Assembly (NCBI GenBank): GCA_949752795.1
Contig: OX457057.1
Span: 9,290,632 to 9,354,631 of the forward strand
DNA: 64,000 bases
DNA from: Hyperoodon ampullatus
Taxonomy: Eukaryota > Chordata > Mammalia > Artiodactyla > Ziphiidae
Direction: 5' to 3'
Shown: in pieces, positions 54,359 to 64,000 of the stretch
How the letters are laid out: every line of letters begins with the position of its first letter
How positions within the stretch are numbered: position 1 is the first letter of the stretch
Translations under genes and position numbers: made by a program
The notes under the pieces: model-generated
The model's input: the letters and a program-made list of their open reading frames with translations, nothing else
Databases searched by the model: none
What the model was told of the DNA's origin: nothing

Positions 54359-54549
54359 TGGTATGTGGGCCTCTCACTGTTGTGGCCTCTCCCGTTGCGG
54401 AGCACAGGCTCCGGACGCACAGGCCCAGCGGCCATGGCTCACGGGCCCAGCCGCTCCGCGGCATGTGGGATCTTCCCAGACCGGGGCACGAACCCGTTTC
54501 CCCTGCATCGGCAGGCGGACTCTCAACCACTGCGCCACCAGGGAAGCCC
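54312..54549 (-). mobile_element. CHR SINE (antisense) with 46-nt poly-T tail
   Basis: 46 uninterrupted T (54312-54357), gtggtatgtgggcctctcac, end gcgccaccagggaagccc. Target duplication agttggattttt / agttggaatttt. Confidence 0.95.
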
Positions 54550-54595
54550 AGTTGGAATTTTTTTTTTCCTCCTGTTCTCTCAAAAGTAGTGATCA

Positions 54596-54800
54596 GGGCT
54601 TCTCTGGTGGCGCGGTGGTTGAGAGTCCGCCGGCCGATGCAGGGGACACGAGTTTGTGCCCCGGTCTGGGAAGATCCCACATGCCGCGGAGCGGCTGGGC
54701 CTGTGAGCCATGGCCGCTGAGCCTGCGCGTCCGGAGCCTGTGCTCCACAATGGGAGAGGCCACAGCAGTGAGAGGCCCGCGTACCACAAAAAAAAAAAAA
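54596..54800 (+). mobile_element. CHR SINE, inverted partner 46 bp away
   Basis: gggcttctctggtggcgcgg head, gcccgcgtaccac then A-run. Target duplication aaaagtagtgatca / aaaagtagtgacca. Confidence 0.95.
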
Positions 54801-55089
54801 AAAAAGTAGTGACCAAACTGTATTTCAGGACTTGGCTTTTCCCTCTAGCCTGATTTCCCACCTGCATCATGAAGATGATGGGAAGGATGCTTTAATTTCT
54901 CTGAACCCAAGGACCCTTGTGGTTGGACACCTTACACGCTTAATAATAGTGCTGTTTTTTGTTTGTTCACATACGTCCCAAAGGAAAAAAAGCAAGATTC
55001 ACTTACATCTGACAAAATTGATATGCCAGTCATTTAGAAATAGGAACAGAGGGTCTGACTCTGTCACTTGTGTCACAGCAGAGACACGG

Positions 55090-55320
55090 ACCCGCACAGG
55101 TCGTTCATTCATTCGTTCTCTCATTCATTCATTCATCGCATATGCCTCGGGCTCCTCCTGTGCCAGCCTCTGTGCCAGGCTCTGCAGGCGCAGTGGTAAA
55201 CCACACAATGGCAACAACAGGAACAGTCCCCATGAGCCCCCGCTGCCTGCGCTGGGGCTGAGATGAGCCTGCACATGTAAATGCAGCAGGAAGTGCCAGG
55301 CAGGTCACCGGAGCAGGACC
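55090..55320 (-). mobile_element. Antisense L2 3' end with CATT repeats
   Basis: Starts ttcattcattcgttctctca, the complement of the L2 terminal repeats, then ccagcctctgtgccaggctc. Confidence 0.55.
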
Positions 55321-55730
55321 TGACCCCTGCTTCCCTCTTCCCAGTCTCACCTCCTGCGCCCCTCCCAGGTGAGGCTCCAGCCCTGCTGAAGCTTTTCTCT
55401 GGCTTTTAAACCTGTTGGTTCCCCCTGGGTCTTCATCCACCCTGTTCCCTCTGCCCAAAGCGCTCTCTGTCCCCTTAACGCCTACTCAGTCCTCAGCTTC
55501 CATGTCTGCTTCTCAGAGGCCTTCCCTGATCCCACAGGACTGGCTGAGGCACCTGAGTCAGAGGTCCCACCTCTGCACCCCATCCTATCCCATTATGTTC
55601 AACTGTAATGTTTCTCGAGGGCAGGAACCAGGCCTGCCTTGTCCTCAGCTCTGTTCTAGCACGGCATGTGGCATATGACGGGTGTGCAGTAAATAGATGT
55701 TGGATGAACAAGTGAATGAGTCCGCAGGTC
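55320..55730 (+). mobile_element. L2 3' end
   Basis: gaggccttccctgatcccac, cgagggcaggaaccaggcct and the terminal gtgcagtaaatagatgttgg atgaacaag. Confidence 0.65.
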
Positions 55731-57735
55731 TTGGGAAGATACAGGCCACGCAGCTCAGGGACCTGAAGTGAGTGTGTCCCAGGAATGTGACACCGGGAGT
55801 GCATGGTAGCTGCTGCAGCTGTTCCTGGTTTTCCGTACATCATGTTGTCCTATGTCTCAGGCAGATTCTCATGGGTCTTGCTCGGCACCAGCACCCCCTG
55901 GGGTGTCTGGCCTTCTGGGATGGGAGGTGGGGAGTGACTGGGGACAGCTGTGACAACTCCCTCACCCAACAGCAGCCATGGGTTCCAGGCCCTTGCTGAG
56001 CAGATTGGGGAGTATGTGAAGACAAACGAACTCCAGCTGGCTTCCCAAGGGACCCTTCCAGCTTCCCAAAGAACAGAATCATCTCCTGATTGCCATCTAG
56101 GAGGTGGTTCTCCCTGGAGGGGGTGAGAGACCATTCAACTCCTGCTTCTATGACCTCATGGAGGTGGACCGTGCATGGCCCAGGAAACACAAAGCACAGG
56201 ATTTTCCAGAATCATGTCCCCAGGTGCCTTTTGAACATAGCATCCTGATTTCTGAGGATGTACATTTTGTTGCAACAAAAGTTCCTGCTGGGCTTGCCCC
56301 AACCTTGCCAGTCCAACTGGTCCAACTGGGGAGCCACACTGAAAGCCTGACCTGGGGGAGGGGCTCAGAACGTGGCTTCAGAGAGACTGGAGTTCAGACC
56401 CCCTCCCCCGCTCCGCCCCGTTTGGGGCATCTAAATTGGAAGGGAAGAAGTTAAATTCTATTTGCAGGTTATATGATATGTATAGAAAACCCTACAGCCC
56501 TCACAAAAATGCTGTTAGAACGATAAACCAATTCATTAAAGTTGCAGGATAGAAAATCCTGCTGCCTGACTATGTGACCTTGGGCACGTCACCTCACCCC
56601 TCTAGCTCAGTGACATCACCTGTGCAGGGTGATAGTGCCAGGGAGAGAGAGGTACAGGAGATCAGACAGGTGGAGGGCTCCCGTGGGCTGGCGTGAGAAG
56701 AGGGCGATAAGACACCATGATTGTCATCAGCTCGTCCTGTCCCCCCACCCCACCCCGTCATGATACCAATGTCACCCTAACAGGCACAGGGGCCTGCCCT
56801 CTCTGAATTCACTCGGTCGAGCTCACACCTTCCCTGGGGAGATAAAAGGGAACCAGAAATAACGTATCAAGTCAATTGATTTAAAGCCTGGCTCTCCCTG
56901 CTACTCCTGCCTTCTGGGCTAAAAGCAAGTGCAGCAGACGTGCCGTGCCAGTGGTCAGCTCACCAGGTTTAGGGCTTTGCCCACCGGGAGGCAGAGAGGT
57001 TAAGGCAGCTGGAGGGGCTGTGGTGACCAGCGCCCTGCCTGTGGCCAGCGCCCCGGGTGGTTAGGGTGGCCGGCTGGGGCTGTGTAGGAAGTCGGGAGGA
57101 GAAACCTGGGCCCTGTGGGACCATGCTGTGGCATGAGGTTGGGCCCCAGTGATGACTAGGTGACTGACGGTGGCTTGGTGGCCTTTGGGGACATCTCCCT
57201 GTCGTGGAACCAGGCTGAGCCCTGACCACACGGTGTTCTCCCTCAGACCTTCTTTGTCTGTGGCCAGAGGCCATGAGGCTTCTCCTTCCCTCCCCAGGAG
57301 CCCCTCCCGACAGCCCCTGAAATTCAACAGAGACCCCCAGGCCCCGTGTTGGGCAGGGCGCCAGAAGGACCCAGGCGTGCTAGGCTCCAGCTCCCAAAGT
57401 GAAGAGACCGTTCTCAGCTGGCCAGGGCTCAGGAGCCGTGGCGTCTCAGCAGAGAGGGAAGGCGAGGCGGGGGCTTTGAGAATTTTCCAGGTCCCAGATC
57501 TGGTGCGGGGGACCCTTCCTGCACAAAAGGATCAGAAGACCCCAGCCCAGATGGAGGCCCAGCTACCCAGCCTTCCCACTCCCAAAAAACTGACAAACTG
57601 CGCCTGGTTCCTCTCACCCAAGTCTGCCGGCAGCATGAAGGAATACCCTCCTGGATATGTCTGGGGCTGGGGCCAGCTGTGTGAGCAGAGCATTGGACCT
57701 AGAGCTGAGGCCTGGGGGTGAGGACAAGCCAGTGG
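55731..57735. other. Intergenic, mostly unassigned
   Basis: About 2 kb with no convincing exon or repeat except a possible MIR piece near 56570-56640 (tatgtgaccttgggcacgtc). Open frames on both strands (for example 57170-57721) lack any recognisable protein similarity. Confidence 0.5.
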
Positions 57736-57739
57736 GCCT

Positions 57740-57905
57740 CTCAGAACCTCGGTTTCCTCATCTGTAAGATGGAGGTTATAATGCTACCTACGTTATGTGG
57801 GTATTTTGAGGAGTAAATGAGACAATCAGGTAATGAAATGCTTAGAGCAGTAACTGGCACTTAGTAAGTGCTTAATAAATGCTTAATAAATATGAGATAT
57901 TATTA
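57740..57905 (+). mobile_element. MIR
   Basis: ctcggtttcctcatctgtaa, gaggagtaaatgagacaatc, gtaactggcacttagtaagt, gcttaataaat. Confidence 0.85.
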
Positions 57906-58366
57906 TTTGAAAACAAGGGCTCATGTGCATATTGTAGGATGGGGGTCCTGTTTTGGGGGCAGTCTACCTCATCTGGCCTGAAACACAGAAATGAGAGAGG
58001 GTGAAAGGAAAAGTTCTAGGTCGTTTCTCCAGTAAATGATTGATAAAGGACTCTGGCTCGGTGTCCCTGCTGGGCTGGGCCCCTGTAGGCCTGCAGGTCT
58101 GGGAGAGTTGGGTGGGTGAGAAGAATTCTGTTGGGCTGAGGTGGAAGGGTCAGAGGCCTGGAAACCACTAAGGCCCTTCCAGAAATCCTTGGGTTCAAAG
58201 TCTGGGGGCATGGGACAGTGTGTGACACAGCCTGGAGGATGGCAGCTGTGGGCGTGGAGGTTACATAAGCCTCCATCTGTCTCCTCCTTCGGGGACTATT
58301 GCCCAAACTTGTCCTCGGCCTCCCTGTCCAGCCCAGCCACTCCCCGACACCCATCACCAAACCCAG

Positions 58367-58480
58367 GCCACAGCCTGGATCTCAGACGTCCAGTCCGCAG
58401 CACTGTGAGGCAATACATTTCTGTTGTCTAAGCTGCTCGGTTTGTAGGGCTTTGTCATGGCAGCCCGAGCAGACCAAGAC
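58367..58480 (+). mobile_element. 3' end of a MaLR/MLT-like LTR
   Basis: gcactgtgaggcaatacatt, tctgttgtctaagctgctcg and gtcatggcagcccgagcaga, as in the LTR at 3710. Confidence 0.6.
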
Positions 58481-58879
58481 ACCCTTCGTGCTGGGAGCTT
58501 CCTTGTGGGGCTTGAGGGGGTGGAAGGGAGCTGGGGGAACACGTACAGCCCCCACCCGTGAGCCCTGCACCCCAGAGCTGCCCTGGCCTGAGCCTTGTTT
58601 TTTCTGCCTGGAAATCCAGTCACCTTCCCAGACAAACCAGCATCTTTCGGACGATGTGTGGAGGAGAGGAGATCTGGGGCAGATGGCAGAGGTTTGGGGG
58701 GTGAGCAGCAGACAGGCCTGGGGACAAGGTGCCTCACCACACCTGCCTCTGCCCCGGTCACCACCACGCTGGGACTCAGCCTGGCTGCTCTTGGTGTCCT
58801 GTCATTCCAGCATCTGATGCATTTTGGGATTTTTATAATCCCAGGATTCACCTGTCCCGGAAGCTCATTGCTATGATAT

Positions 58880-59085
58880 TAACAAGGAAGATTTATGCAG
58901 TGCTTGTTATATGCCAGGTGCTGTTCTAAGAGCTCTGCATCTCTTAACCCTTCGGGTCCTCAAAACCACCCTATGAGGTAAAGTTATTAACCCCATTTAT
59001 AGGTGGAGACGTTGAGGCACAGAGAGGTTACGTGACGTACTGAAGACCACACAGCTAGCCCATGACCAAGTCGGGATTCGAACTC
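58880..59085 (-). mobile_element. MIR (antisense)
   Basis: cagtgcttgttatatgccag, ttgaggcacagagaggttac, gggattcgaactcagaccac. Confidence 0.85.
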
Positions 59086-59469
59086 AGACCACCATGAACT
59101 CCAAAGTTCATGTGTCTAACCTGCACCACACACCCACAGGGACAACCATCCTGGTATGTCTTGCCTCCGGGGGCTGGTTTGGGGTTGGACTCCAGTTTTC
59201 CTTGGGAGGCAGCTCAGCAGGGAGCCGTGGCAAAACCTGAGTCCTGAGTGTGGTCCCCAGGCTGGGGAACACTGGCAAGTGACCTTGCTACCCTGCGCCT
59301 CACCTTCCTCCCCAGGTGATGGGGCCATCTCTGCCCGGGCCGCTGTGTAGCTGGGGAGGACCCTGAGCACTCTGCTGGCCGCACAGCCTCACACGTGTGC
59401 GGGCACACGGGCTCCCTCTCACACACGCACCCTGTGTCTACACACTTCATGCATCCATGGGCACACACA

Positions 59470-60055
59470 TAATCTTTTTCTGGATCATATGATCCTCCTA
59501 TTTTTAATTTTTTGAGGCGTCTCCATACTGCTTTCCATAGTGGCCGCACCAATTCACACTCCCACCAACAGTGCACAAGGGTTTCCTTTCGTCCACATCC
59601 TACCTGACACTTGTTACCTCTTGTCTTTTTAATTAAAAATTTTTTTATTTTTTATTTATTTATTTTGCATTATGCGGGCCTCTCACTGTTGTGGCCTCTC
59701 CCATTGCGGAGCACAGGCCCCGGACGCGCAGGCTCAGTGGCCATGGCTCACGGGCCCAGCTGCTCCGCGGCATGTGGGATCTTCCCGGACTGGGGCACGA
59801 ACCCGTGTCCCCTGCATCAGCAGGCGGACTCTCAACCACTGCGCCACCAGGGAAGCCCTTATTTTTATACAATTTTTAAAGGTTACTTTCCATTTACAGT
59901 CACTACAAAATACTGGCTATATTCCCAGTGTTGTACAGTACAACCCTATAGCCTATCTTACACCCCCTAGACTGTTCCTCTCACTCTTGCCCCCATATTG
60001 CCCCTCCACCCCACTGGTAATCACTAGTTTGTTCTCTGTACCTGTGCACACGTAA
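59470..60055 (-). mobile_element. L1 fragment (antisense) split by SINE
   Basis: 59470-59636 is antisense ORF2 end (tccatagtggccgcaccaat, cagtgcacaagggtttcc) and 59860-60055 is an L1 3' UTR piece (ccagtgttgtacagtacaac). Confidence 0.7.
59640..59858 (-). mobile_element. CHR SINE (antisense) inside L1 fragment
   Basis: Tail ttatttatttattttgcatt, gcgggcctctcactgttgtg, end gcgccaccagggaagccc. Confidence 0.92.
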
Positions 60056-60325
60056 TCTTGAGGGCACACGCCCTCTCACCCTTGTGGGCACACAGCCTCA
60101 TGCACACACCCTCACACTCACCCTTACACACACACGTGCCACAGGAGGCCTCATCCCTGTCACTGTGGCCCCAGCACTTAGTCACTTAACAACCCGCTGG
60201 GCCGCATCCTTTCATGGAAGCCGACGTTTGGCTTTTCTCTTGCTGAGATCTTCTCACTCAGTTTCTCTCAGTCTCACTTTTCACTCTGACTGGGAAGGAT
60301 TTTTTTCTTTTTCAGTCTCTCGTGG

Positions 60326-60518
60326 TTTTTTTTTTTTTTAATTTATTTATTTTATTTTTGTCTGTGTTGGGTCTTCGTTGCTGCGCACGGGCTTCCTCTA
60401 CGTGCGGCGAGCAAGGCTACTCTTCGTTGCAGAGCGCGGGCTCCAGGAGTGCGGGCTTCAGTAGTTGTGGCACGCGGGCTCTAGAGCGCAGGCTCGGTAG
60501 TTGTGGCGCACGGGCAAT
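60326..60518 (-). mobile_element. CHR SINE, 5'-truncated (antisense)
   Basis: T-run, tgtctgtgttgggtcttcgt, tagttgtggcgcacggg, then stops: the tRNA-like head (ccaccagggaagccc end) is missing. Confidence 0.88.
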
Positions 60519-60763
60519 CGAAATTTTCAGACCCCAAGTCCCATGACTCCCTCTTCCTTTGGAGTTATTTGGAGTTGGGCGGGGAGGGGCAGGGAGAAGT
60601 GTGTTATTCACTTGAATAGCAGGAAATTGCGCTTGTGTCTTTTTTTCCTGATGTGTTGTTGGACGTTCACCTCTCAACTCAATTTCGTATCTATAAATTA
60701 GCTATTATAATGCCTACCTTGTGGGATACAGGAGAGAATAAATGCGCTCATGCAGGGAAGCAT

Positions 60764-61274
60764 GACTGAGTTATGTTCCCCCAAAATTCACATGTTGAAG
60801 CTCTAACTCCCAGTGTGACTGTATTTGGCACCAAGCCTTTTAAAGAGGTAAATTAAGGTTAAATGAGGTCATAAGGGTGGGGCCCATATTCAGTAGGACT
60901 GGTGTCCTTAAAAGAAGAGGAAAGGGGAGAGTTCCCTGGTGGCCTAGTGGTTAGGATTCCCGGCTTTCACTGCCACGGCCTGGGTTCAATCCCTGGTCGG
61001 GGAACTAAGATCCTGCAAGCTGCGCAGCGTGGCCAAAAAAAAAAAAAAAGAGGAAAGGACCCCACGGATGTGCACACACAGAGAAAAGGCCATGTGAGGA
61101 CACGGCAAGAAGGTGGCTGACTGCAAGCCAAGGAGAGAGGCCTCAGGAGCAACCAAAGCTGCTGACACCTTGATCTTGGTCTTCCAGCTTCCAGAACTGT
61201 TAGAAATAAATTCCTGCTGTTTAAGTCACCCAGTCTGTGGTATTTTGTTGCAGCAGCAGCAGCAAACTAATCCA
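60764..61274 (+). mobile_element. MaLR/MLT-like LTR interrupted by SINE
   Basis: 5' part: ccccaaaattcacatgttga, aaatgaggtcataagggtgg, ctggtgtccttaaaagaaga. 3' part: gccatgtgaggacacggcaa, ttccagaactgttagaaata, cacccagtctgtggtatttt. A short CHR SINE lies at 60926-61047. Confidence 0.75.
60926..61047 (+). mobile_element. Short-form CHR SINE inside the LTR
   Basis: gagttccctggtggcctagt head, A-run tail. Target duplication aagaggaaagg on both sides. Confidence 0.93.
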
Positions 61275-61599
61275 AGGGCCAGTATGGTGAGCTCTGGCGA
61301 GTACATAGTAACTGCTCAGTAAATGGTAGTCAATATTTTTGTTGAGAGATAATTCTCCCTGGTGTTTCTACACATCTTATGTCAACTTTTGGCCTGGACA
61401 ATCGTTTCAAGGACGTTTGCACAGAGATAGTGTCTTCCAGCAGAGGTCCTGAGACGCCAGGGGCAGGTGCTCCAGTGTTCTGGCCCAGGGGACCCGGGAG
61501 GCCTGTGGAAAGAATGGAGGCCCTTTCTGTTCATGTGGTTGGGGCCTGACTAGGTGGCCACATATTTAGAAGAGATCCTTGTCTTTGTAGTAGTTGGGC

Positions 61600-61785
61600 A
61601 ATGAGTATTCGAGAGCTTCCTGTGTGCCCAGCTCTGTGCTAAGATTTATCAGCTCCTTTAATCTTCGCACAACCCTGTGAAGTGGGTGAAACAGAGGCCC
61701 CTGGAGGTTAACCAACTTGTTCCAAGTTGCTCAGTTGTGGCAGCGACAGAGGTGGGATTTGAACCCAGCTTTGTCTGACTTTTTC
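61600..61785 (-). mobile_element. MIR (antisense)
   Basis: gcccagctctgtgctaagat, gagctccttt-type segment, gaggttaaccaacttgttcc and gggatttgaacccagctttg. Confidence 0.8.
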
Positions 61786-62389
61786 AAATGCTCAAAAACA
61801 AACAAACAAACATCTGAGTACGTCCAATTGCATTTTATTTGTACAAGTTTTTCTTTTTCTTTTTCAAAAAAATGTGAAGCACTGATGGTCTGAAAAAGGT
61901 TTCCTGTGTGTGCTTCATTTTAGTCTGAGTCCCGAGGACGGTGATGTGGACCCAACTCCTGCAAGAAGAGCTGCCTTACCGCCTGGGGTTTTGCAGGGGT
62001 GAGCTCCCGGCAAGAGGGGCCCTGGGGGCTGAGCTCTGCCTGACCGGTCATTCTGAAATCAGAGGCCCCACCCGGGAAGGATGCAGGCTGGGGAGAGCTG
62101 CAAAGGAGGCTCAAAATCGGGGCTTGAGATGACTCATTTGCGGCTATTTATTACCCATTTCCATTTCTCGGTCTGATTGGGCTGCTTGAGGGCCAAGCCT
62201 CCTCCCTTCTGGGTGCTGAGTAAGCAGCCCGGCCAGTCCTGCCCACCTCTGGCCTCGCCCTCAGCCCTCAGAAGCACTCGGGCCCCTTGGGGCTGCTGGA
62301 AGTTCCCCCTAACTGCCCTCATTGAGGTCTTCCCAGCAGCCCTACTCTGCTGGTTCTCGTCCTTTCTCCCCAGCCCGTTCATTCTTCCT

Positions 62390-63345
62390 TCAGGTCGCAG
62401 CTTAAATGTCACCTCCTCCGGGAAGCCCTCTCTGACCACCACACCCACCATGTCACAGTCTGGTTAGGTGGCCTTGCCATGTGCTTCTGCAGCACTCGCT
62501 CTCCCTCCTAACGGTCACCAGTGGGTGACTAATTAATTATCCCCTTCTCCCATCTCAGCCGAAGGCAGCTCCATCCTTCCAGTTTCCCAAGTTCCCTTGC
62601 GTCGTCCTCAATGCCTCTGTCAGCCAATCCTGTCCATTCTCCCTTGCGAATCTGGCCCCTTTTCATCTCCCCCATTGCTCCCTCCTGGTCCAAGCCTCTA
62701 TCACCTCTCCCCTGAATGCTTTAGTCGGCCTCCTACCTGGCCTTCCTGCTTCCATTCCTCCACCCCACCCCCCAGCCCTATTTCCAACATGGCAGCTGGA
62801 GTGACCCCGGAAAAACTCAAGTCAGGTCATGCTTCTCCTCTGCTCAAAGCTCCTGAGTGACCCCCATCTGAGTGAGGGTAAAAGCCAAAGTCCTTACAGT
62901 GACCACAGGCCCTGCACAACCCTGCATCGCTCCTCTGACCTCACCCCCTGCCAGCCCCCAGGGCTGGCTCATGCCCACCTCAGGGCCTTTGCACTGGCTG
63001 CTCTGTGCTCCCTCCCTCTCAATCTTTCTTCATGTCTTTGCTCAAAAGTCACTTTCTCTGTGAGGCCTTTCTTGATCACTTTATTTAAATGTGTACTCCT
63101 CCGCCCCAGCATACCTGCTTTTTGTCCTTTCCCCTTATTTTTCTCTACAGCACTTCTCCCCTTCAAAACTCCCATGCGCTTTACTCATTTATTTTTTGTG
63201 TTGTCTGTCTTCCCTTCACTAGAATGGAAACTCTTCAAAGGCAGGGCGTTTTGACTGTGTTCACTGCTGTATCCTCAGCACCTAGCCCAGGGGCCTGCTA
63301 CCCACACCCCTGTAGTGTTTGTTGAATTAATAAATGACAATTCCC
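62390..63345 (+). mobile_element. L2 3' portion
   Basis: atggcagctggagtgacccc, gtaaaagccaaagtccttac, ctcagggcctttgcactggc, tgttcactgctgtatcctca and the end gtttgttgaattaataaatg. Confidence 0.75.
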
Positions 63346-64000
63346 GCCACTCACCCCCTCAAACAAGTGGCAATGTGTTCCTCTCATACAAACATTTTTG
63401 TTCCTGAAGGCGGGTTAAACCCGCGGCACTGGTCGGTCCCATGGGATGAGGGCCTGGCTGAGTTCCAGGTCTTGGTGGGAACCCAGCTCTACTTGACATG
63501 CCACACAGGCCTGGATGGCCAAGCTCTGGCCCCTGTAGCACAACAGGGAAGGAGCCTCAGGGGCTGGGGACACAGTGATGGCCACCACTACCTGTAGGTA
63601 CTGACAGTTTCTTTATGTGGCTTAGTTCAATGGCTCTTACAGAGCTTAAAGGCCATGGCTCAGAAAGGCCCCGGTCCATTGAGCAGGGTCTCTCCCAGCA
63701 AGGGCAGTAGCTGCTCTAACTGCTGCCAAGCACAAGGGTGGGATGCCGGTGCGTGGCTGGCCTTTAGGCCTCGAGGAGCACAGGACAGGCTGCTTCCGTT
63801 GGGTTACTGCAGCCAACTAGTGGGCGTTTGCAATGCAGTGTCAGCCCACCAGCACACAGATCCCCGGGAGGTGGGCACGGGGCAGACGACACACCCATTT
63901 CTTACTCTCGGTGCGGTGCTTATTTCCCCATATCTCTTTGGACAGACACCAGGACCACTTCCAGGTGGCGGGCGGATGGATCAGCTGTCCCGGGTGTTTG
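63346..64000. other. Intergenic, no feature seen
   Basis: No repeat of a recognised family and no supported exon up to the window edge. Confidence 0.5.

Larger units (their letters stand above)
59395..60145. repeat. Two CA-rich low-complexity patches flanking L1/SINE
   Basis: Patches at 59395-59470 and 60060-60140 are rich in cacaca, cacac and gggcacac motifs. The similarity of the two (gggcacacac) suggests one CA-rich region split by the L1/SINE block between them. Confidence 0.5.

Noticed and set aside
57170..57721. 183-codon forward open frame in the intergenic region
   Set aside because: No similarity, no clear splice or promoter context, low-complexity Pro/Ser/Arg content.
55731..64000. 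First exons of TNFRSF8, the next gene in the human order
   Set aside because: No cysteine-rich receptor repeats or recognisable signal-peptide exon found; the gene probably starts beyond the window.

Overview
This is a mammalian nuclear DNA window holding two protein-coding genes in tandem on the + strand, mitofusin-2 (MFN2) and migration and invasion inhibitory protein (MIIP), set in retrotransposon-rich sequence. The organism is most likely a cetacean (whale or dolphin). The dominant SINE, with at least 28 copies, is the tRNA-derived CHR-type element of the cetartiodactyl lineage, in long and short forms. No ruminant BovB/Bov-tA or pig PRE-type repeats were recognised. The gene order MFN2-MIIP matches human chromosome 1p36.22.

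Layout. 1-2639: non-coding sequence upstream of the MFN2 start codon, probably a 5'-UTR intron. 2640-24517: 17 coding exons of MFN2 plus a 2-kb 3' UTR. The reading frame stays open across all 16 introns and gives a 757-residue protein, the human length. 24518-36350: intergenic, with L2, an antisense ERV-L pol remnant, and a stack of nested L1 elements that contains a candidate processed retrocopy. 36350-36950: CpG-rich MIIP promoter with three CCAAT boxes and a GC box. 36680-46530: MIIP, one non-coding and nine coding exons, 377 residues. 46531-64000: intergenic, dominated by an L1 pile at 47.9-53.5 kb and by SINE, MIR, L2 and LTR fragments. No exon of the next expected gene (TNFRSF8) was recognised.

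Function. MFN2 is the outer-mitochondrial-membrane dynamin-family GTPase that fuses mitochondria and tethers them to the ER. MIIP is reported as a cytoplasmic inhibitor of cell migration and invasion. The two genes are neighbours but nothing in the sequence links their functions.

No new defence, mobile or metabolic system is evident. The most interesting observations are a retrocopy nested inside an L1 that is itself nested in another L1, a 145-bp dispersed duplication between two MFN2 introns, an antisense ERV-L integrase/dUTPase remnant, a tight inverted SINE pair, an apparent loss of the RGD motif in MIIP, and a conserved-looking CxxC...CxxC pair in MIIP. Comparisons with human proteins rest on memory, not on alignment.
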